Shown here: one piece after another, positions 26,905-37,796 of the stretch
Layout of the letters: each line of letters opens with the position of its first letter
Numbering within the stretch: position 1 is the stretch's first letter
Assembly (NCBI GenBank): GCA_014238155.1
Contig: JABABQ010000045.1
Location: forward strand, 23,586-87,585
Direction: 5' to 3'
Length of the DNA stretch: 64,000 bases
Origin: Rhizobiaceae bacterium
Lineage (GTDB): Bacteria; Pseudomonadota; Alphaproteobacteria; Rhizobiales; Rhizobiaceae
Position numbers and translations under genes: made by a program
Notes under the pieces: model-generated
What the model saw: the letters and a program-made list of their open reading frames with translations, nothing else
Told to the model about the DNA's origin: nothing
Database searches by the model: none

Positions 26905-28577
26905 GCGATCCCCGCAAGAACACCCGTGACGTCTATCCGCCAACGGGAAATGAAATAACGGCCAAAAGCTGGCTGACCGAAGCTCCCATGCGCATGCTGA
27001 TGAACAATCTGCACCCTGAGGTCGCCGAAAACCCACACGAACTGGTGGTCTATGGCGGCATAGGACGGGCGGCGAGAACCTGGAACGACTTCGACCAGAT
27101 TGTTGCGACGTTGAAAACTCTGGAGGAAGACCAGACTTTGCTTGTGCAATCCGGCAAACCGGTGGGCGTTTTCCAGACCCATAAGGACGCGCCACGGGTG
27201 CTGATTGCAAACTCAAACCTGGTACCCCATTGGGCCAATTGGGATCATTTCAACGAGCTCGATAAAAAGGGCCTCGCCATGTATGGCCAGATGACTGCAG
27301 GATCCTGGATCTACATTGGCAGTCAGGGCATTGTTCAGGGAACTTATGAAACATTTGTCGAAGCTGGCCGCCAGCACTACGGTGGTGACCTGACAGGTAA
27401 ATGGATTCTCACCGGCGGCCTTGGCGGCATGGGCGGTGCGCAACCGTTGGCTGCCGTAATGGCTGGCGCCTGTTGCCTGGCGGTTGAGTGCAACCCCGAA
27501 AGCATCGATTTCCGCCTGCGCACCCGCTATGTCGATGAACGCGCCGACACGCTGGACGAAGCGCTGGCAATGATCGACGCCTGGACCAACGCTGGTGAAG
27601 CCAAGTCGGTCGGCCTGCTGGGCAATGCTGCCGATATTTTTGCCGAAATGGTCAAACGCGGCGTTCGACCTGACATTGTCACCGATCAGACCAGTGCCCA
27701 CGATCCGATCAATGGCTACCTGCCGCAAAACTGGACCATGGCCCAATGGCGTGAGAAGCGTGAAAGCGATCCAAAAGCTGTTGAAAAAGCTGCCCGTGCG
27801 AGCATGAAGGTGCATGTGGCTGCAATGGTTGATTTCTGGAATGCCGGAGTTCCCACGCTCGACTATGGCAACAATATTCGTCAGGTCGCGCTGGAAGAAG
27901 GACTGGAAAATGCCTTTGCTTTCCCGGGTTTTGTTCCCGCCTATATCCGCCCCCTGTTCTGCCGAGGCATCGGGCCGTTTCGCTGGGCCGCCCTGTCGGG
28001 TGATCCAGAAGACATCTACAAGACCGACCTGAAAGTAAAAGAGCTGCTGCCGGACGATTCCCACCTGCATAACTGGCTCGACATGGCCCGTGACCGCATT
28101 GCTTTTCAGGGATTGCCGGCCAGAATCTGTTGGGTTGGGCTTGGGGTCCGCCACAAATTGGGACTGGCGTTTAATGAAATGGTTCGCAGTGGTGAATTGT
28201 CTGCGCCGATTGTCATTGGACGCGATCACCTGGATTCCGGATCCGTCGCATCCCCCAACCGTGAAACAGAAGCCATGAAAGATGGCTCGGATGCGGTATC
28301 TGACTGGCCGTTGCTCAACGCATTGCTGAATACCGCGTCGGGCGCCACCTGGGTGTCGCTGCATCATGGTGGTGGTGTTGGCATGGGGTTTAGCCAGCAT
28401 TCCGGTATGGTCATCTGCTGCGACGGCACAGAAGACGCGGACCGGCGCATCGCCCGCGTGCTGTGGAATGATCCCGCCACCGGAGTGATGCGTCATGCGG
28501 ATGCCGGTTATGATGAGGCTCAACAATGCGCCGTTGAAAACGGCTTGAACCTGCCCGGCATTTTGGGGGCACGGTAG
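26901..28577 (+). CDS. hutU: Urocanate hydratase
   Basis: 558 residues, the usual length, overlapping hutG by 4 bp. The start carries [26 protein letters not shown]. The NAD-binding region is [20 protein letters not shown] near residue 172, and the late family block is [24 protein letters not shown]. It hydrates urocanate to 4-imidazolone-5-propionate with tightly bound NAD. Being last in the operon (I-H-G-U) is a rearranged but complete order. All five steps from histidine to glutamate are encoded between 21.9 and 28.6 kb. Confidence 0.97.
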   Translation: MSDPRKNTRDVYPPTGNEITAKSWLTEAPMRMLMNNLHPEVAENPHELVVYGGIGRAARTWNDFDQIVATLKTLEEDQTLLVQSGKPVGVFQTHKDAPRVLIANSNLVPHWANWDHFNELDKKGLAMYGQMTAGSWIYIGSQGIVQGTYETFVEAGRQHYGGDLTGKWILTGGLGGMGGAQPLAAVMAGACCLAVECNPESIDFRLRTRYVDERADTLDEALAMIDAWTNAGEAKSVGLLGNAADIFAEMVKRGVRPDIVTDQTSAHDPINGYLPQNWTMAQWREKRESDPKAVEKAARASMKVHVAAMVDFWNAGVPTLDYGNNIRQVALEEGLENAFAFPGFVPAYIRPLFCRGIGPFRWAALSGDPEDIYKTDLKVKELLPDDSHLHNWLDMARDRIAFQGLPARICWVGLGVRHKLGLAFNEMVRSGELSAPIVIGRDHLDSGSVASPNRETEAMKDGSDAVSDWPLLNALLNTASGATWVSLHHGGGVGMGFSQHSGMVICCDGTEDADRRIARVLWNDPATGVMRHADAGYDEAQQCAVENGLNLPGILGAR

Positions 28578-28794
28578 TTCAGAAGGTCAGGCCGATAAAC
28601 GCGAATTTAACACTATCGCGATAGGCTGACAGCCACGCATCCCGAGAGTTCAATACCAGGATGCAGGGCGCAGAACGGGAAGCGGATAAGAATCGATGGC
28701 AACGATCTATCAATTTGTTTTTATTGACTTTTACCGGCGGGCTACCCCACCGGCATTGATGCGTCATGTTCAATCTTAGTGTGAGGACCGTCAA

Positions 28795-29031
28795 ATGTTG
28801 AAATATCTGGCAATCATCGCAAATGTCTCCGTTTTAGCGCTTATCACTGGAATTGTTGTGAATACCGGCATCCCTGGTGACGAACAATTAAGACTGTTTG
28901 CAACAATTGGCGCCGCCACTTTGTTGAGCCTCATCGTACTGTTTCGATACAAGGGACCGGATGCCCAGTATCAAAAATGGCTGGATGATGAGTCTGAAAG
29001 ATTGCGCCGCGAATTGTCGACCGGCGAGTAG
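28795..29031 (+). CDS. Small inner-membrane protein
   Basis: 78 residues with GAGG seven bases before the ATG. Two hydrophobic segments (YLAIIANVSVLALITGIVV and LFATIGAATLLSLIVLF) are followed by a charged tail (DDESERLRRELSTGE), so a two-pass inner-membrane protein with a cytoplasmic tail is likely. I do not recognise a family. It lies between hutU and the convergent enolase-superfamily gene, 217 bp after hutU. Confidence 0.65.
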   Translation: MLKYLAIIANVSVLALITGIVVNTGIPGDEQLRLFATIGAATLLSLIVLFRYKGPDAQYQKWLDDESERLRRELSTGE

Positions 29032-29068
29032 GTACGAGGGCACATTTTTGAGTGGCTGGCACTGCCGG

Positions 29069-30163
29069 TTATTTAGGATCGTTTTCAGCTTCCAGTTTGC
29101 CCCAGTTGAATGTTACGCCGGTCCCTGGCACGTCAGGCGCCACGGCCATTGCGTTTTCAACCACCAACGGGCGCTGCGTATAGTGTTCAATCGGGAATGA
29201 ATGGACTTCCAGCCACCCGGCATTGGTCTGCGCCGACAATAGGCTGACATGCAATTCCTGCATTCCGTGACTGCATACCGGGATGTTGTATTTGCGGGAA
29301 AGTTCCGCCACCTGCAAAAATCCCGTAATGCCCCCGCAATTGGATGCATCGGGTTGAATGAAACTCAACTTTGCCTGTTCAAAGGCATATTCGAATTCAT
29401 GTATCGTGTGCAGGTTTTCGCCCATTGCAAGCGGCATACCCGTCGCGTCAGCAATTTCAGCAAATCCGACATAATCATCAGGGATGGTAGGCTCTTCAAA
29501 CCACGCCAGATCGAATTCTTTAAACGCGTTGGCAGCTTCGATTGCCTGCGCTACCGACATCGAAAAATTGGCATCGACCATAAACATCACATCCGGCCCG
29601 ACGAGTTTCCGCACAGCCGCAATGCGTTCGATGTCATCTTTCAGATCAACCTGTCCGATCTTGATTTTGACACCGTTGAATCCGCGCTCCAGATAAGACC
29701 GCACACTGTCGAGAAGTTTTTCCAGCGGAAAATTGAGATCTATGCCGCCGCAGTAGGCCCGGCACGTCTGGCCCGCCCCACCGGCCATTTTCCACAGCGC
29801 CTGACCGGTGCGTTTGCCGCGCAAATCCCATAGCGCAATATCGATTGCCGATATGGCAAACGAGGCAATGCCACCCCGCGCGACATAGTGCACATGCCAT
29901 TGCATGGCTTCATAAAGCTGCTCGACATGGTGACCGTCCTGACCAATCAAAAAGGGGGTCAGGTCATTTTCGATCATCGCCACAATGGCCCGTCCGCCAA
30001 CACCGCCTGTATAGCTATAGCCGGTCCCTTGGGAGCCGTCTTTCAACCGCACTGTCGCGGTGATCAATTCAAAATGGGTATGACTGCCATGTTTGGCATC
30101 GACCAACACCTCGGCCAGCGGGATCCTGAACAATTGGGTTTTGATAGAGTCAATTTTGGACAT
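29069..30163 (-). CDS. Enolase-superfamily (mandelate racemase type) sugar-acid dehydratase
   Basis: 364 residues from the ATG at 30163 (an ATG eight codons upstream is possible). Catalytic features are those of the mandelate-racemase subgroup: the KIK base motif near residues 166-168, metal ligands D (FMVDANFS, near 196), E ([10 protein letters not shown]) and E (AMGENLHT), and the His-Asp dyad (D of QPDASNCGG near 270, H of PVCSHGMQE near 298). Such enzymes dehydrate aldonic or aldaric acids, or racemise 2-hydroxy acids. Substrate not determinable. It is divergent from the aldolase/kinase series and could feed it. Confidence 0.9.
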   Translation of the reverse strand: MSKIDSIKTQLFRIPLAEVLVDAKHGSHTHFELITATVRLKDGSQGTGYSYTGGVGGRAIVAMIENDLTPFLIGQDGHHVEQLYEAMQWHVHYVARGGIASFAISAIDIALWDLRGKRTGQALWKMAGGAGQTCRAYCGGIDLNFPLEKLLDSVRSYLERGFNGVKIKIGQVDLKDDIERIAAVRKLVGPDVMFMVDANFSMSVAQAIEAANAFKEFDLAWFEEPTIPDDYVGFAEIADATGMPLAMGENLHTIHEFEYAFEQAKLSFIQPDASNCGGITGFLQVAELSRKYNIPVCSHGMQELHVSLLSAQTNAGWLEVHSFPIEHYTQRPLVVENAMAVAPDVPGTGVTFNWGKLEAENDPK

Positions 30164-30478
30164 CACTTGCGCCTGTCGCACCTTCATTCATTGCAGTGTC
30201 TGAAACAGTCGAATTGGCCGATAGACTTAACCAATGTCAAGTCGAGCGCCATTCCGAAATTTTGGTGATCGGGCCATACCGTCCAGAACTGAGTGGCCGG
30301 AAGGGTCAATGTTCGCTGGTGGTTTGTCCGATCACAATCATGTGCGGAGCATTACGACAAGGCGCCTGTGATTCCTGTGCCACCTCGACATTAAGCCTGT
30401 TGGATCGATTACTTATTGGCTAATCTTCGATAGATCCGCATCAACAGTTTATCGCCATCGGCGAGTTAGGTTACATCC
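30164..30478. other. Divergent intergenic region
   Basis: 315 bp between the enolase-superfamily gene and the aldolase-like gene. Promoters for both are expected; I see no clear palindrome, RNA gene or reading frame. Confidence 0.4.
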
Positions 30479-31492
30479 ATGAGCCCCAATATCAGCAATC
30501 GATTGAGCGCCAAACTGGCCCATATCAGGGAGGGCAATTACAAGCCGCGCGACTTCATCATTGCTGATGCGAAGGATGCAGATATGGGCGGTGGTATAAA
30601 TGGCGTCGGCTTTAACGAAGACGGCGGCGGCGGCGGCGCCCCCAAGGCCAAAACTGCCGCCGATTACCTGTCGTCCATGCAACAGATGATTGCGTCGGGG
30701 CTTCCCGACATCATGCTCACGTCAATGGCGTCGGCTGAACACCTGATTTCCGGGAACGCTTTTGAAGGCACCGATATCTGCCCGGCAATCCGTCTCAATG
30801 ACACGACCGACATCTGGGGATTTCGAGGTGCTGTCTATCGCGACACGCCCGCACTGCCATTTCGTACCGCGCGGCTGAAGCAGGCCAGAAGACTTTGCGC
30901 ATTGGGCCTCTATGCCGTCACTTTTTACAATGACCGGGACCAGGACGTAGCAACATTAAATGCCTATCGGGATTTCCGCGAACAGGCCGATGAAGTTGGC
31001 ATGTCGCATTTTCTGGAAGTCTTCAACCCGGCATTCGACATCAATACGCCGGACGCCGATCTGGGAAGTTTTATCAACGACGCGATCGTTCGCTGTCTTG
31101 CGGGCGTTGCCGCATCCGAGTGCCCGCTTTTTCTCAAAATGCAATATAACGGCGCCCGCGCGATGGCAGAACTGGCATCATTTGACCCTGGCAAACTGAT
31201 TGTCGGTGTCCTCGGGGGCATGGCCGGCACCACCCGTGATACGTTTGAACTGATCTCCCAAACTGAACGGTTCGGTGGCAGGGTGGCGCTGTTTGGCCGC
31301 AAGATTTATTGCGCTGAAGATTCAGTTGAGCTTGTCAGATTGATGCGTGCCGTCATTGAAGATGACCTCGCAACAACAGAGGCAGTTGATGTGTACCATG
31401 ATAGTCTGGTCAAGAAGGGACTTGCCCCGTTGCGCCCTCTCAAAGAGGACCGTCAGGTGACGGACCCTGTATTGAAGCCTGAGGCAACATGA
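30479..31492 (+). CDS. Putative aldolase-like TIM-barrel protein
   Basis: 337 residues. I do not recognise a named enzyme, but the chain reads as a (beta/alpha)8 barrel of the class-I aldolase kind: IIADAKDADMGGG, DIMLTSMASAEHLI, ICPAIRLND, ALGLYAVTFYNDRD, HFLEVFNPAF, FLKMQYNG (Lys on a strand, candidate Schiff-base residue), LIVGVLGGMAGTTRDTFELI and RVALFGRKIYCAEDS. It is coupled by a 4-bp overlap (ATGA) to a PfkB sugar kinase, the usual pairing for phosphorylate-then-cleave pathways. Five consecutive Gly codons (30623-30637) form an inserted loop near residue 49. It is the first gene of a plus-strand series reaching 38.7 kb. Confidence 0.65.
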   Translation: MSPNISNRLSAKLAHIREGNYKPRDFIIADAKDADMGGGINGVGFNEDGGGGGAPKAKTAADYLSSMQQMIASGLPDIMLTSMASAEHLISGNAFEGTDICPAIRLNDTTDIWGFRGAVYRDTPALPFRTARLKQARRLCALGLYAVTFYNDRDQDVATLNAYRDFREQADEVGMSHFLEVFNPAFDINTPDADLGSFINDAIVRCLAGVAASECPLFLKMQYNGARAMAELASFDPGKLIVGVLGGMAGTTRDTFELISQTERFGGRVALFGRKIYCAEDSVELVRLMRAVIEDDLATTEAVDVYHDSLVKKGLAPLRPLKEDRQVTDPVLKPEAT

Positions 31493-32520
31493 ACCGTAAA
31501 GTGCAACAAACCGGCATCATTACGGGTGGTTCCTGGTGTGCGGACCACAACAGACTGGTGGAAAGATGGCCGCAAGAGGAAAGTCTGGTCAGGATTATCT
31601 CTGAGGAAATTCGTGGTGGAGGTTCCGCCTGCAATCTTGCGATTGATATCAAACGTCTTGATCCCGACCTGCCGGTATCGACCATTGGTCTGCTCGGCGA
31701 TGATGCTGACGGTGTGGCTCTCCTGCAACAGGCACAAGCTGAGGGATTGGAATGTTCCCGACTGACCACCCTTGCAGGCCAGCAAACAACTTTTACCGAT
31801 TGCTATACATCCAGTGAATCCAATCGCCGCACCCATCTTTTCCATGCCGGGACCAGCGAATACCTGACCCCGGACCACTTCGATTTCGAGCATGTTGACG
31901 CCAAGATCCTGCATCTCGGTCTGCCCGGACTGCACGGTAAACTGGACAATCAATGGAACGGCGATGAAAACGGCTGGGTCACGATATTAAAGAATGCCCG
32001 GTCCAACGGTCTCAAAACCAATCTTGAGCTTTGTTCGCTGCCGTCCGAACAGCTGCAAGCGCTTGTAACTCCATGTCTGCGGCACCTCAATTATCTGATC
32101 ATCAATGATTTTGAAATTGCCGCTATTGCCGGCCAACCCATCGGGCATGACGAGGATGCCGACATCGAGACCTGTCTCATCAATGCGCGGCAAATAATTT
32201 CCAACTTCCCGCTCGAACTGGTGATTGTGCATTTTCCCGGTGGGGCGGTGGCGGTAACCACTCAGGGTGATGAAGTCCAACATGCGTCTGTGAACATGCC
32301 CGCAGATCAGATTGTCGGAACAAATGGTGCAGGAGATGCCTTTGCCGCCGGTGCCCTGTACGGGTTGCACGAAGACTGGCCGCTGCAGCAAACTTTAAAA
32401 CTGGCTCACGCATCAGCAGCCGCCTCCATCAGACATATCGGCACCACTGATGCGGTTGTCGGCTGGGCCGACTGCCTGGAACTGGCATCGCAATTTGGCT
32501 GGCGCAGCCCGCTGAATTGA
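31489..32520 (+). CDS. PfkB-family carbohydrate kinase
   Basis: 343 residues, overlapping the upstream aldolase-like gene by 4 bp. Ribokinase-fold motifs are GGGSACNLAIDIKRL (first PfkB signature region), LGDDADG, LNYLIINDFEIAAIAG, and the second signature VGTNGAGDAFAAGALYGL with the catalytic Asp of GAGD. It phosphorylates a sugar, sugar acid or nucleoside with ATP. The pairing with an aldolase suggests the product is cleaved. A 134-bp gap separates it from glxB-like, so the following genes may have their own promoter. Confidence 0.9.
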   Translation: MNRKVQQTGIITGGSWCADHNRLVERWPQEESLVRIISEEIRGGGSACNLAIDIKRLDPDLPVSTIGLLGDDADGVALLQQAQAEGLECSRLTTLAGQQTTFTDCYTSSESNRRTHLFHAGTSEYLTPDHFDFEHVDAKILHLGLPGLHGKLDNQWNGDENGWVTILKNARSNGLKTNLELCSLPSEQLQALVTPCLRHLNYLIINDFEIAAIAGQPIGHDEDADIETCLINARQIISNFPLELVIVHFPGGAVAVTTQGDEVQHASVNMPADQIVGTNGAGDAFAAGALYGLHEDWPLQQTLKLAHASAAASIRHIGTTDAVVGWADCLELASQFGWRSPLN

Positions 32521-32654
32521 CGCAGCGGCGTTTGCGGTGGGCAAATTGTCTCGCCAAATCATAAAACGGGAATATTTCTGCAGTATTGCGAAACTTTTCT
32601 TGTAATGATGCCGTTTTGATTTAGCTTCCCTGCTGTTGAACGGGAGACAACGCA

Positions 32655-33530
32655 ATGTGCGGCATTGTTGGCTTATTCTTGAAGGACAAGGCGCTTGAGC
32701 CCGAACTCGGCGGCCTGCTGACCGATATGCTGGTCACCATGTCGGACCGTGGGCCCGACAGCGCCGGAATTGCGGTCTATCGCGGCGCTGATGATGGCAA
32801 GGTAAAAATTACCTTGCAATCTTCCAATCCTGAGCAGGACTTCGAAAATCTTGAAGCAGACCTGAACACCGAGGTCGTGCGCATTGATAGCCATGCCATT
32901 GTCTCCTGCCCTGCAGATCACGCGGACACCATATTGGAGCAGCTCTCGGCCATGCCGCATCTGCGGGTCATGTCGACGGGCGATGCCATTGAAATCTACA
33001 AGGAAGTGGGCCTGCCAAAATCGGTTGCGGAACGGTTTAACATTCACCAATTGCAGGGCAGTCACGGCATTGGTCACACGCGCATGGCCACAGAAAGCGC
33101 AGTTACGACGCTGGGCGCCCATCCCTTCTCCACAGGTCCCGACCAGTGTCTGGTACACAATGGATCGCTCTCCAATCACAATTCATTGCGTCGACGTTTG
33201 GCCCGACAAGGGGTGAATGTAATAACTCAAAATGATACCGAAGTGGCTGCGGCCTATCTGACCTGGAAGATGCAGAATGGCTGTGACCTTGGAGAAGCAC
33301 TGGAAGCCGGAATATCCGACCTCGATGGATTTTACACATTCGTTGTTGGAACCCGCAACGGGTTTGGCGTATTGCGCGACCCGATTGCCTGCAAGCCAGC
33401 GGTACTGGCGGAAACAGAACAATATGTCGCATTCGGCTCAGAATACCGCGCCCTGGTGAATTTGCCTGGAATTGAACAGGCAAATGTGTGGGAACCCGAA
33501 CCTGCCACCGTTTATTTCTGGGAGCATTAG
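32655..33530 (+). CDS. Class-II glutamine amidotransferase (GlxB/MgsA type)
   Basis: 291 residues. The N-terminal Cys (MCGIVGLFLKD) is the amide nucleophile after Met removal. Further motifs are MSDRGPDSAGIAVY, GIGHTRMATES, FSTGPDQCLVHNGSLSNH and NDTEVAAAYL. It matches the stand-alone GATase subunit of the three-part glutamate-synthase-like enzyme known as GlxB in Sinorhizobium and MgsA in methylamine users. It releases ammonia from an amide (glutamine or gamma-glutamylmethylamide) for the GlxC/GlxD partners encoded next. ACGGGAGA precedes the ATG. Spacing to glxC-like is 2 bp. Confidence 0.9.
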   Translation: MCGIVGLFLKDKALEPELGGLLTDMLVTMSDRGPDSAGIAVYRGADDGKVKITLQSSNPEQDFENLEADLNTEVVRIDSHAIVSCPADHADTILEQLSAMPHLRVMSTGDAIEIYKEVGLPKSVAERFNIHQLQGSHGIGHTRMATESAVTTLGAHPFSTGPDQCLVHNGSLSNHNSLRRRLARQGVNVITQNDTEVAAAYLTWKMQNGCDLGEALEAGISDLDGFYTFVVGTRNGFGVLRDPIACKPAVLAETEQYVAFGSEYRALVNLPGIEQANVWEPEPATVYFWEH

Positions 33531-33532
33531 TC

Positions 33533-34236
<704 letters not shown>

Positions 34237-34237
<1 letters not shown>

Positions 34238-35577
34238 TGGATAAGACGCCCGGAACCCATCCTGTGAAACCCTGGACTTTCGACGATTATACAAACTCCT
34301 ATATTCGCCGGGCTGCAGCCACCGGGATTTATGACATTCGCGGCGGCGGTGCCAAGCGCCGGGTGCCGCATTTTGATGATCTGTTGTTTCTCGGCGCGTC
34401 GATGTCGCGCTATCCGTTGGAAGGTTATCGCGAGAAATGTGAAACCAAGGTGGCGCTGGGTACAAGGTTCGCCAAAAACCCCATCATGCTCGATATCCCG
34501 ATCACAATTGCCGGAATGAGCTTTGGGGCTTTGTCCGGCCAGGCCAAGGAAGCGCTGGGGCGCGGGGCAAATGCTGCAGGCACGTCGACGACAACCGGTG
34601 ACGGCGGCATGACCATTGAGGAACGCAGTCACTCCAACAAGCTGGTCTATCAGTACCTTCCTTCCCGATACGGCATGAATCCTGATGATCTGCGCAAAGC
34701 TGACGCCATTGAAATCGTTGTTGGACAGGGAGCAAAACCCGGTGGTGGTGGCATGCTTCTGGGACAGAAAATTTCAGATCGCGTTGCCGAAATGCGCACC
34801 TTGCCAAAAGGCATCGATCAGCGATCCGCCTGTCGCCATCCTGACTGGACCGGCCCTGATGATCTGGAAATAAAAATACTGGAGCTGCGTGAAATTACCG
34901 GATGGCGCGTACCAATTTACGTCAAGATCGGTGGTGCCAGACCGTATTTTGACACCACTTTGGCCATAAAGGCAGGTGCAGACGTAGTTGTGCTGGACGG
35001 CATGCAGGGTGGCACGGCGGCCACTCAGGATGTCTTCATCGAACATGTCGGCCAACCAACCCTTGCCTGCATCCGCCCTGCCGTCCAGGCGCTGCAGGAT
35101 CTTGATGTTCATCGTGAAGTGCAACTGGTTCTCTCAGGCGGCATCAGAACCGGTGCCGATGTGGCCAAAGCTCTGGCACTGGGTGCCGATGCGGTCAGCA
35201 TCGGAACGGCTGCTCTGATCGCGCTGGGAGATAATGATCCCGCACTTGAGGGGGAATATCAAAAACTCGGCACCACAGCTGGAGCGTATGATGACTGGCA
35301 TGAAGGCCAGGACCCGGCTGGTATCACCACCCAGGATCCCAAACTGGCGGCCCGGCTCGACCCGGTGGCAGCGGGAAGACGCCTGGCAAATTATCTGAAA
35401 GTGATGACACTGGAAGCACAAACAATCGCCCGCGCTTGCGGCAAAAATCATGTTCTCAATCTGGAGCCTGAAGACCTTTGCGCGCTGACGATTGAAGCAT
35501 CTGCCATGGCGGGCGTACCGCTTGCCGGCACGAACTGGATACCCGGTCAGACACCGGAATCCGGTAAACACGACTAA
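34237..35577 (+). CDS. FMN-dependent glutamate-synthase-like subunit (GlxD/MgsC type)
   Basis: 446 residues. The barrel of the glutamate synthase central region is recognisable: PITIAGMSFGALSGQAKEALGRGA, TTTGDGGMTIEERSHS, VGQGAKPGGGGMLLGQKIS, VYVKIGGARPYFDTTLAIKAGADVVVLDGMQGGTAATQ and LVLSGGIRTGADVAKALALGADAVSIGTAALIALG. A late AQTIARACGKNHVLNLEPEDLCALT region ends it. It transfers the amino group to a 2-oxo acid or forms N-methylglutamate in characterised Mgs systems. With GlxB and GlxC it makes a three-subunit enzyme. A 14-bp gap leads to the glutamine-synthetase-like gene. Confidence 0.92.
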
Positions 35578-35591
35578 ACAGGGAGCAGACT

Positions 35592-36899
35592 ATGGCCAAG
35601 GATCTTGCCAAATTTGCCGCCGACAATGGCGTCAGGTTTTTCCTCTTCAACTTTACCGACCTGTTCGGCGTCCAGCGTGCCAAGCTGGTGCCGGCTGAAG
35701 CGGTCGGCGGCATGCAAAAATCGGGCGCCGGTTTTGCCGGATTTGCCAGTTGGCTCGATATGACCCCGGCACATCCAGACATGTTCGTCATGCCGGATCC
35801 CGACAGTGTCATCCAACTGCCCTGGAAACCACAAATTGCCTGGGTTGCCGGTGATCCGTGGATGGATGGTGAACCGGTGGCGCAGGCGCCGAGAAACGTT
35901 CTGAAAACGCTGAATGCCAGAGCCGCTGAGCTGAATTTTAAAATGATGTCAGGGGTCGAACCGGAATTTCACCTGATCAATGTCGACGGATCGGGCATCT
36001 CCGATGATCGGGATACACAGGAAAAGCCCTGCTATGATCAAAGCGCTCTGATGCGCCGGTTCGATGTCATATCTGAAATCTGCACCACCATGATCACACT
36101 TGGATGGGGCCCCTATCAAAACGACCATGAAGACGCCAATGGTCAGTTCGAAATCAACTGGGATTTTGGAGATTGTCTGCAAACCGCTGACCAGCACGCA
36201 TTTTTCAAATTCATGGTAAAAGCCATTGCTGAAAATCACGGCCTGCGGGCAACATTTATGCCGAAGCCCTTTTCCAATCTCACGGGAAATGGCTGTCACG
36301 TTCATCACTCGGTCTGGACACCGGATGGCAGCAAATGCCTGTTTGCCGACAATGCAGGTGAATTGGGCCTGTCGGATATGGCCTACAATTTTCTTGGTGG
36401 GCTGATGTCGCATGGCGCTGCGATGTGTGCAATTACCAATCCCACGGTCAACAGCTATAAACGCATCAACGCACCCGCCACATTGTCAGGTGCGACGTGG
36501 TCCCCGTCCTCGGTAACCTATGGCGGAAATAACCGGACCCATATGGTGCGCATTCCTGATGCTGGCAGGCTGGAATTCCGGTTGGCGGACGGTGCGGCCA
36601 ACCCATATTTGCTTCAGGCAGTATTGTTGGCGGCCGGGATAGACGGGATTGAACGCAAACTTGATCCGGGCAAACGTCTGGACATCGACATGTATACCGA
36701 AGGCCACAAGGCACGCGGCGCCCAAAAACTGCCACTCAACATGCTCGACGCCATTCGTGAATTCCAAAAGGACAAATATTTGCGCGACGCAATGGGCTCC
36801 GAATTCTCTCAGGCTTATGTCAAACTGCGGGATCGGGAATGGAACCAATATAGCCACCATCTGAGCCAGTGGGAACGCGATCAAACTCTGGATTGTTAG
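35592..36899 (+). CDS. Glutamine-synthetase-family ligase (GlnT or gamma-glutamylmethylamide synthetase type)
   Basis: 435 residues with GGGAG upstream. Catalytic glutamine-synthetase motifs are present: EPEFHLI, EDANGQFEINWDF, NGCHVHHSVW, NSYKRINAPATLSGATW, NNRTHMVRIPDAGRLEFRLADGAANPYL. It joins glutamate to ammonia or a small amine with ATP. In GlnT/GmaS clusters the gene sits directly beside glxBCD/mgsABC, as here. Without the N-methylglutamate dehydrogenase genes (mgdABCD), which are absent from the window, methylamine use cannot be asserted. The active-site residues do not let me choose between ammonia, methylamine or another amine. Confidence 0.9.
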   Translation: MAKDLAKFAADNGVRFFLFNFTDLFGVQRAKLVPAEAVGGMQKSGAGFAGFASWLDMTPAHPDMFVMPDPDSVIQLPWKPQIAWVAGDPWMDGEPVAQAPRNVLKTLNARAAELNFKMMSGVEPEFHLINVDGSGISDDRDTQEKPCYDQSALMRRFDVISEICTTMITLGWGPYQNDHEDANGQFEINWDFGDCLQTADQHAFFKFMVKAIAENHGLRATFMPKPFSNLTGNGCHVHHSVWTPDGSKCLFADNAGELGLSDMAYNFLGGLMSHGAAMCAITNPTVNSYKRINAPATLSGATWSPSSVTYGGNNRTHMVRIPDAGRLEFRLADGAANPYLLQAVLLAAGIDGIERKLDPGKRLDIDMYTEGHKARGAQKLPLNMLDAIREFQKDKYLRDAMGSEFSQAYVKLRDREWNQYSHHLSQWERDQTLDC

Positions 36900-37127
36900 G
36901 GCCCGGGTCTCAGTCGGGAAATTCTGCCGGATAACTTTGAACATGCAGGTTGCTTGCAGCGAAGACGTGCACACTGTGGATGCGAGTGACTTTGAATTGC
37001 AGATGGGTAAGAACCAGCATAATTCCTGTGGTAATGACAAGTATGGACCGTCCTCTCTCATGGTCATTTTGATCGCGATTACTGCGCGCTCAAAAACCGG
37101 CCACCTATCAGGGAAACCCGCACAATT

Positions 37128-37796
37128 ATGAACCCACTTGAAAAATTGAACGGGAGGTTGGTGGTTTCCTGCCAACCGGTGGACGATGGCCCAATGGATC
37201 GTCCCGAGATTACCGCTGCAATGGCGCTCGCCGCCGCCGCAGGCGGTGCTGCCGGGTTGCGCATCGAAGGACTTGATAATCTGGCTGCAATCCGCCCGCT
37301 GACCGACCTTCCCATTATCGGCATCGTCAAACGCGACCTTGAGGAATCCGAGGTGCGCATTTCACCTTTCAGTCAAGACATCATCGATCTGGCAAAACTG
37401 GGGGCAGACATTATCGCCTATGATGCCACCCAGCGTCACAGGCCGGAGCCGACTGCACAACTGGTCGATCAGATCAAGAATTGCGGAAAATTCGCCATGG
37501 CTGATTGTGCCAACCTTTCAGATGCCAAACAGGCTTTGGAGGAAGGCGCCGACATTATCGGAACAACGCTTTCAGGCTATGCCTACGATATCGCCCCCCC
37601 AGGCACACCACCAGACACCGCACTCGTCAGCGAAATTGCCAAACTGGCTGCCTTCGTCATGGCTGAAGGACGTTACAACAGCCCTGCCCTTGCTGCACAA
37701 GCCATGGCCGCTGGCGCCAATAGCGTCACGGTTGGCAGTGCCGTCACCCGTGTTGAACACATCACCGACTGGTTCGTTCAGGCGCTGGCACGATGA
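37128..37796 (+). CDS. nanE: N-acylmannosamine-6-phosphate 2-epimerase
   Basis: 222 residues. The whole chain follows the NanE pattern: LVVSCQPVDDGPMDRPEITAAMALAAA, AGLRIEGLDNLAAIRP, PIIGIVKRDLEESEVRISPF, LGADIIAYDATQRHRPEP, FAMADCANLSD, DIIGTTLSGYA, VMAEGRYNSPALAAQAMAAGANSVTVGSAVTRVEHI. It converts ManNAc-6-phosphate (or a glycolyl analogue) to GlcNAc-6-phosphate, the third step of sialic-acid breakdown. The stop overlaps the ROK kinase start (ATGA). It lies 228 bp after the glutamine-synthetase-like gene and 12 kb from nanA. Confidence 0.95.
   Translation: MNPLEKLNGRLVVSCQPVDDGPMDRPEITAAMALAAAAGGAAGLRIEGLDNLAAIRPLTDLPIIGIVKRDLEESEVRISPFSQDIIDLAKLGADIIAYDATQRHRPEPTAQLVDQIKNCGKFAMADCANLSDAKQALEEGADIIGTTLSGYAYDIAPPGTPPDTALVSEIAKLAAFVMAEGRYNSPALAAQAMAAGANSVTVGSAVTRVEHITDWFVQALAR

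Noticed and set aside
28579..28794. 71-codon minus-strand frame between hutU and the small membrane protein
   Set aside because: No ribosome-binding site, no recognisable composition, and it abuts neighbouring genes; most likely a chance frame.
30479..32520. Sulfoquinovose-type kinase/aldolase pair (YihV/YihT-like)
   Set aside because: The kinase-aldolase pairing is reminiscent, and sulfatases are nearby, but no isomerase, sulfoquinovosidase or sulfolactaldehyde reductase accompanies it and the aldolase is not recognisably YihT.
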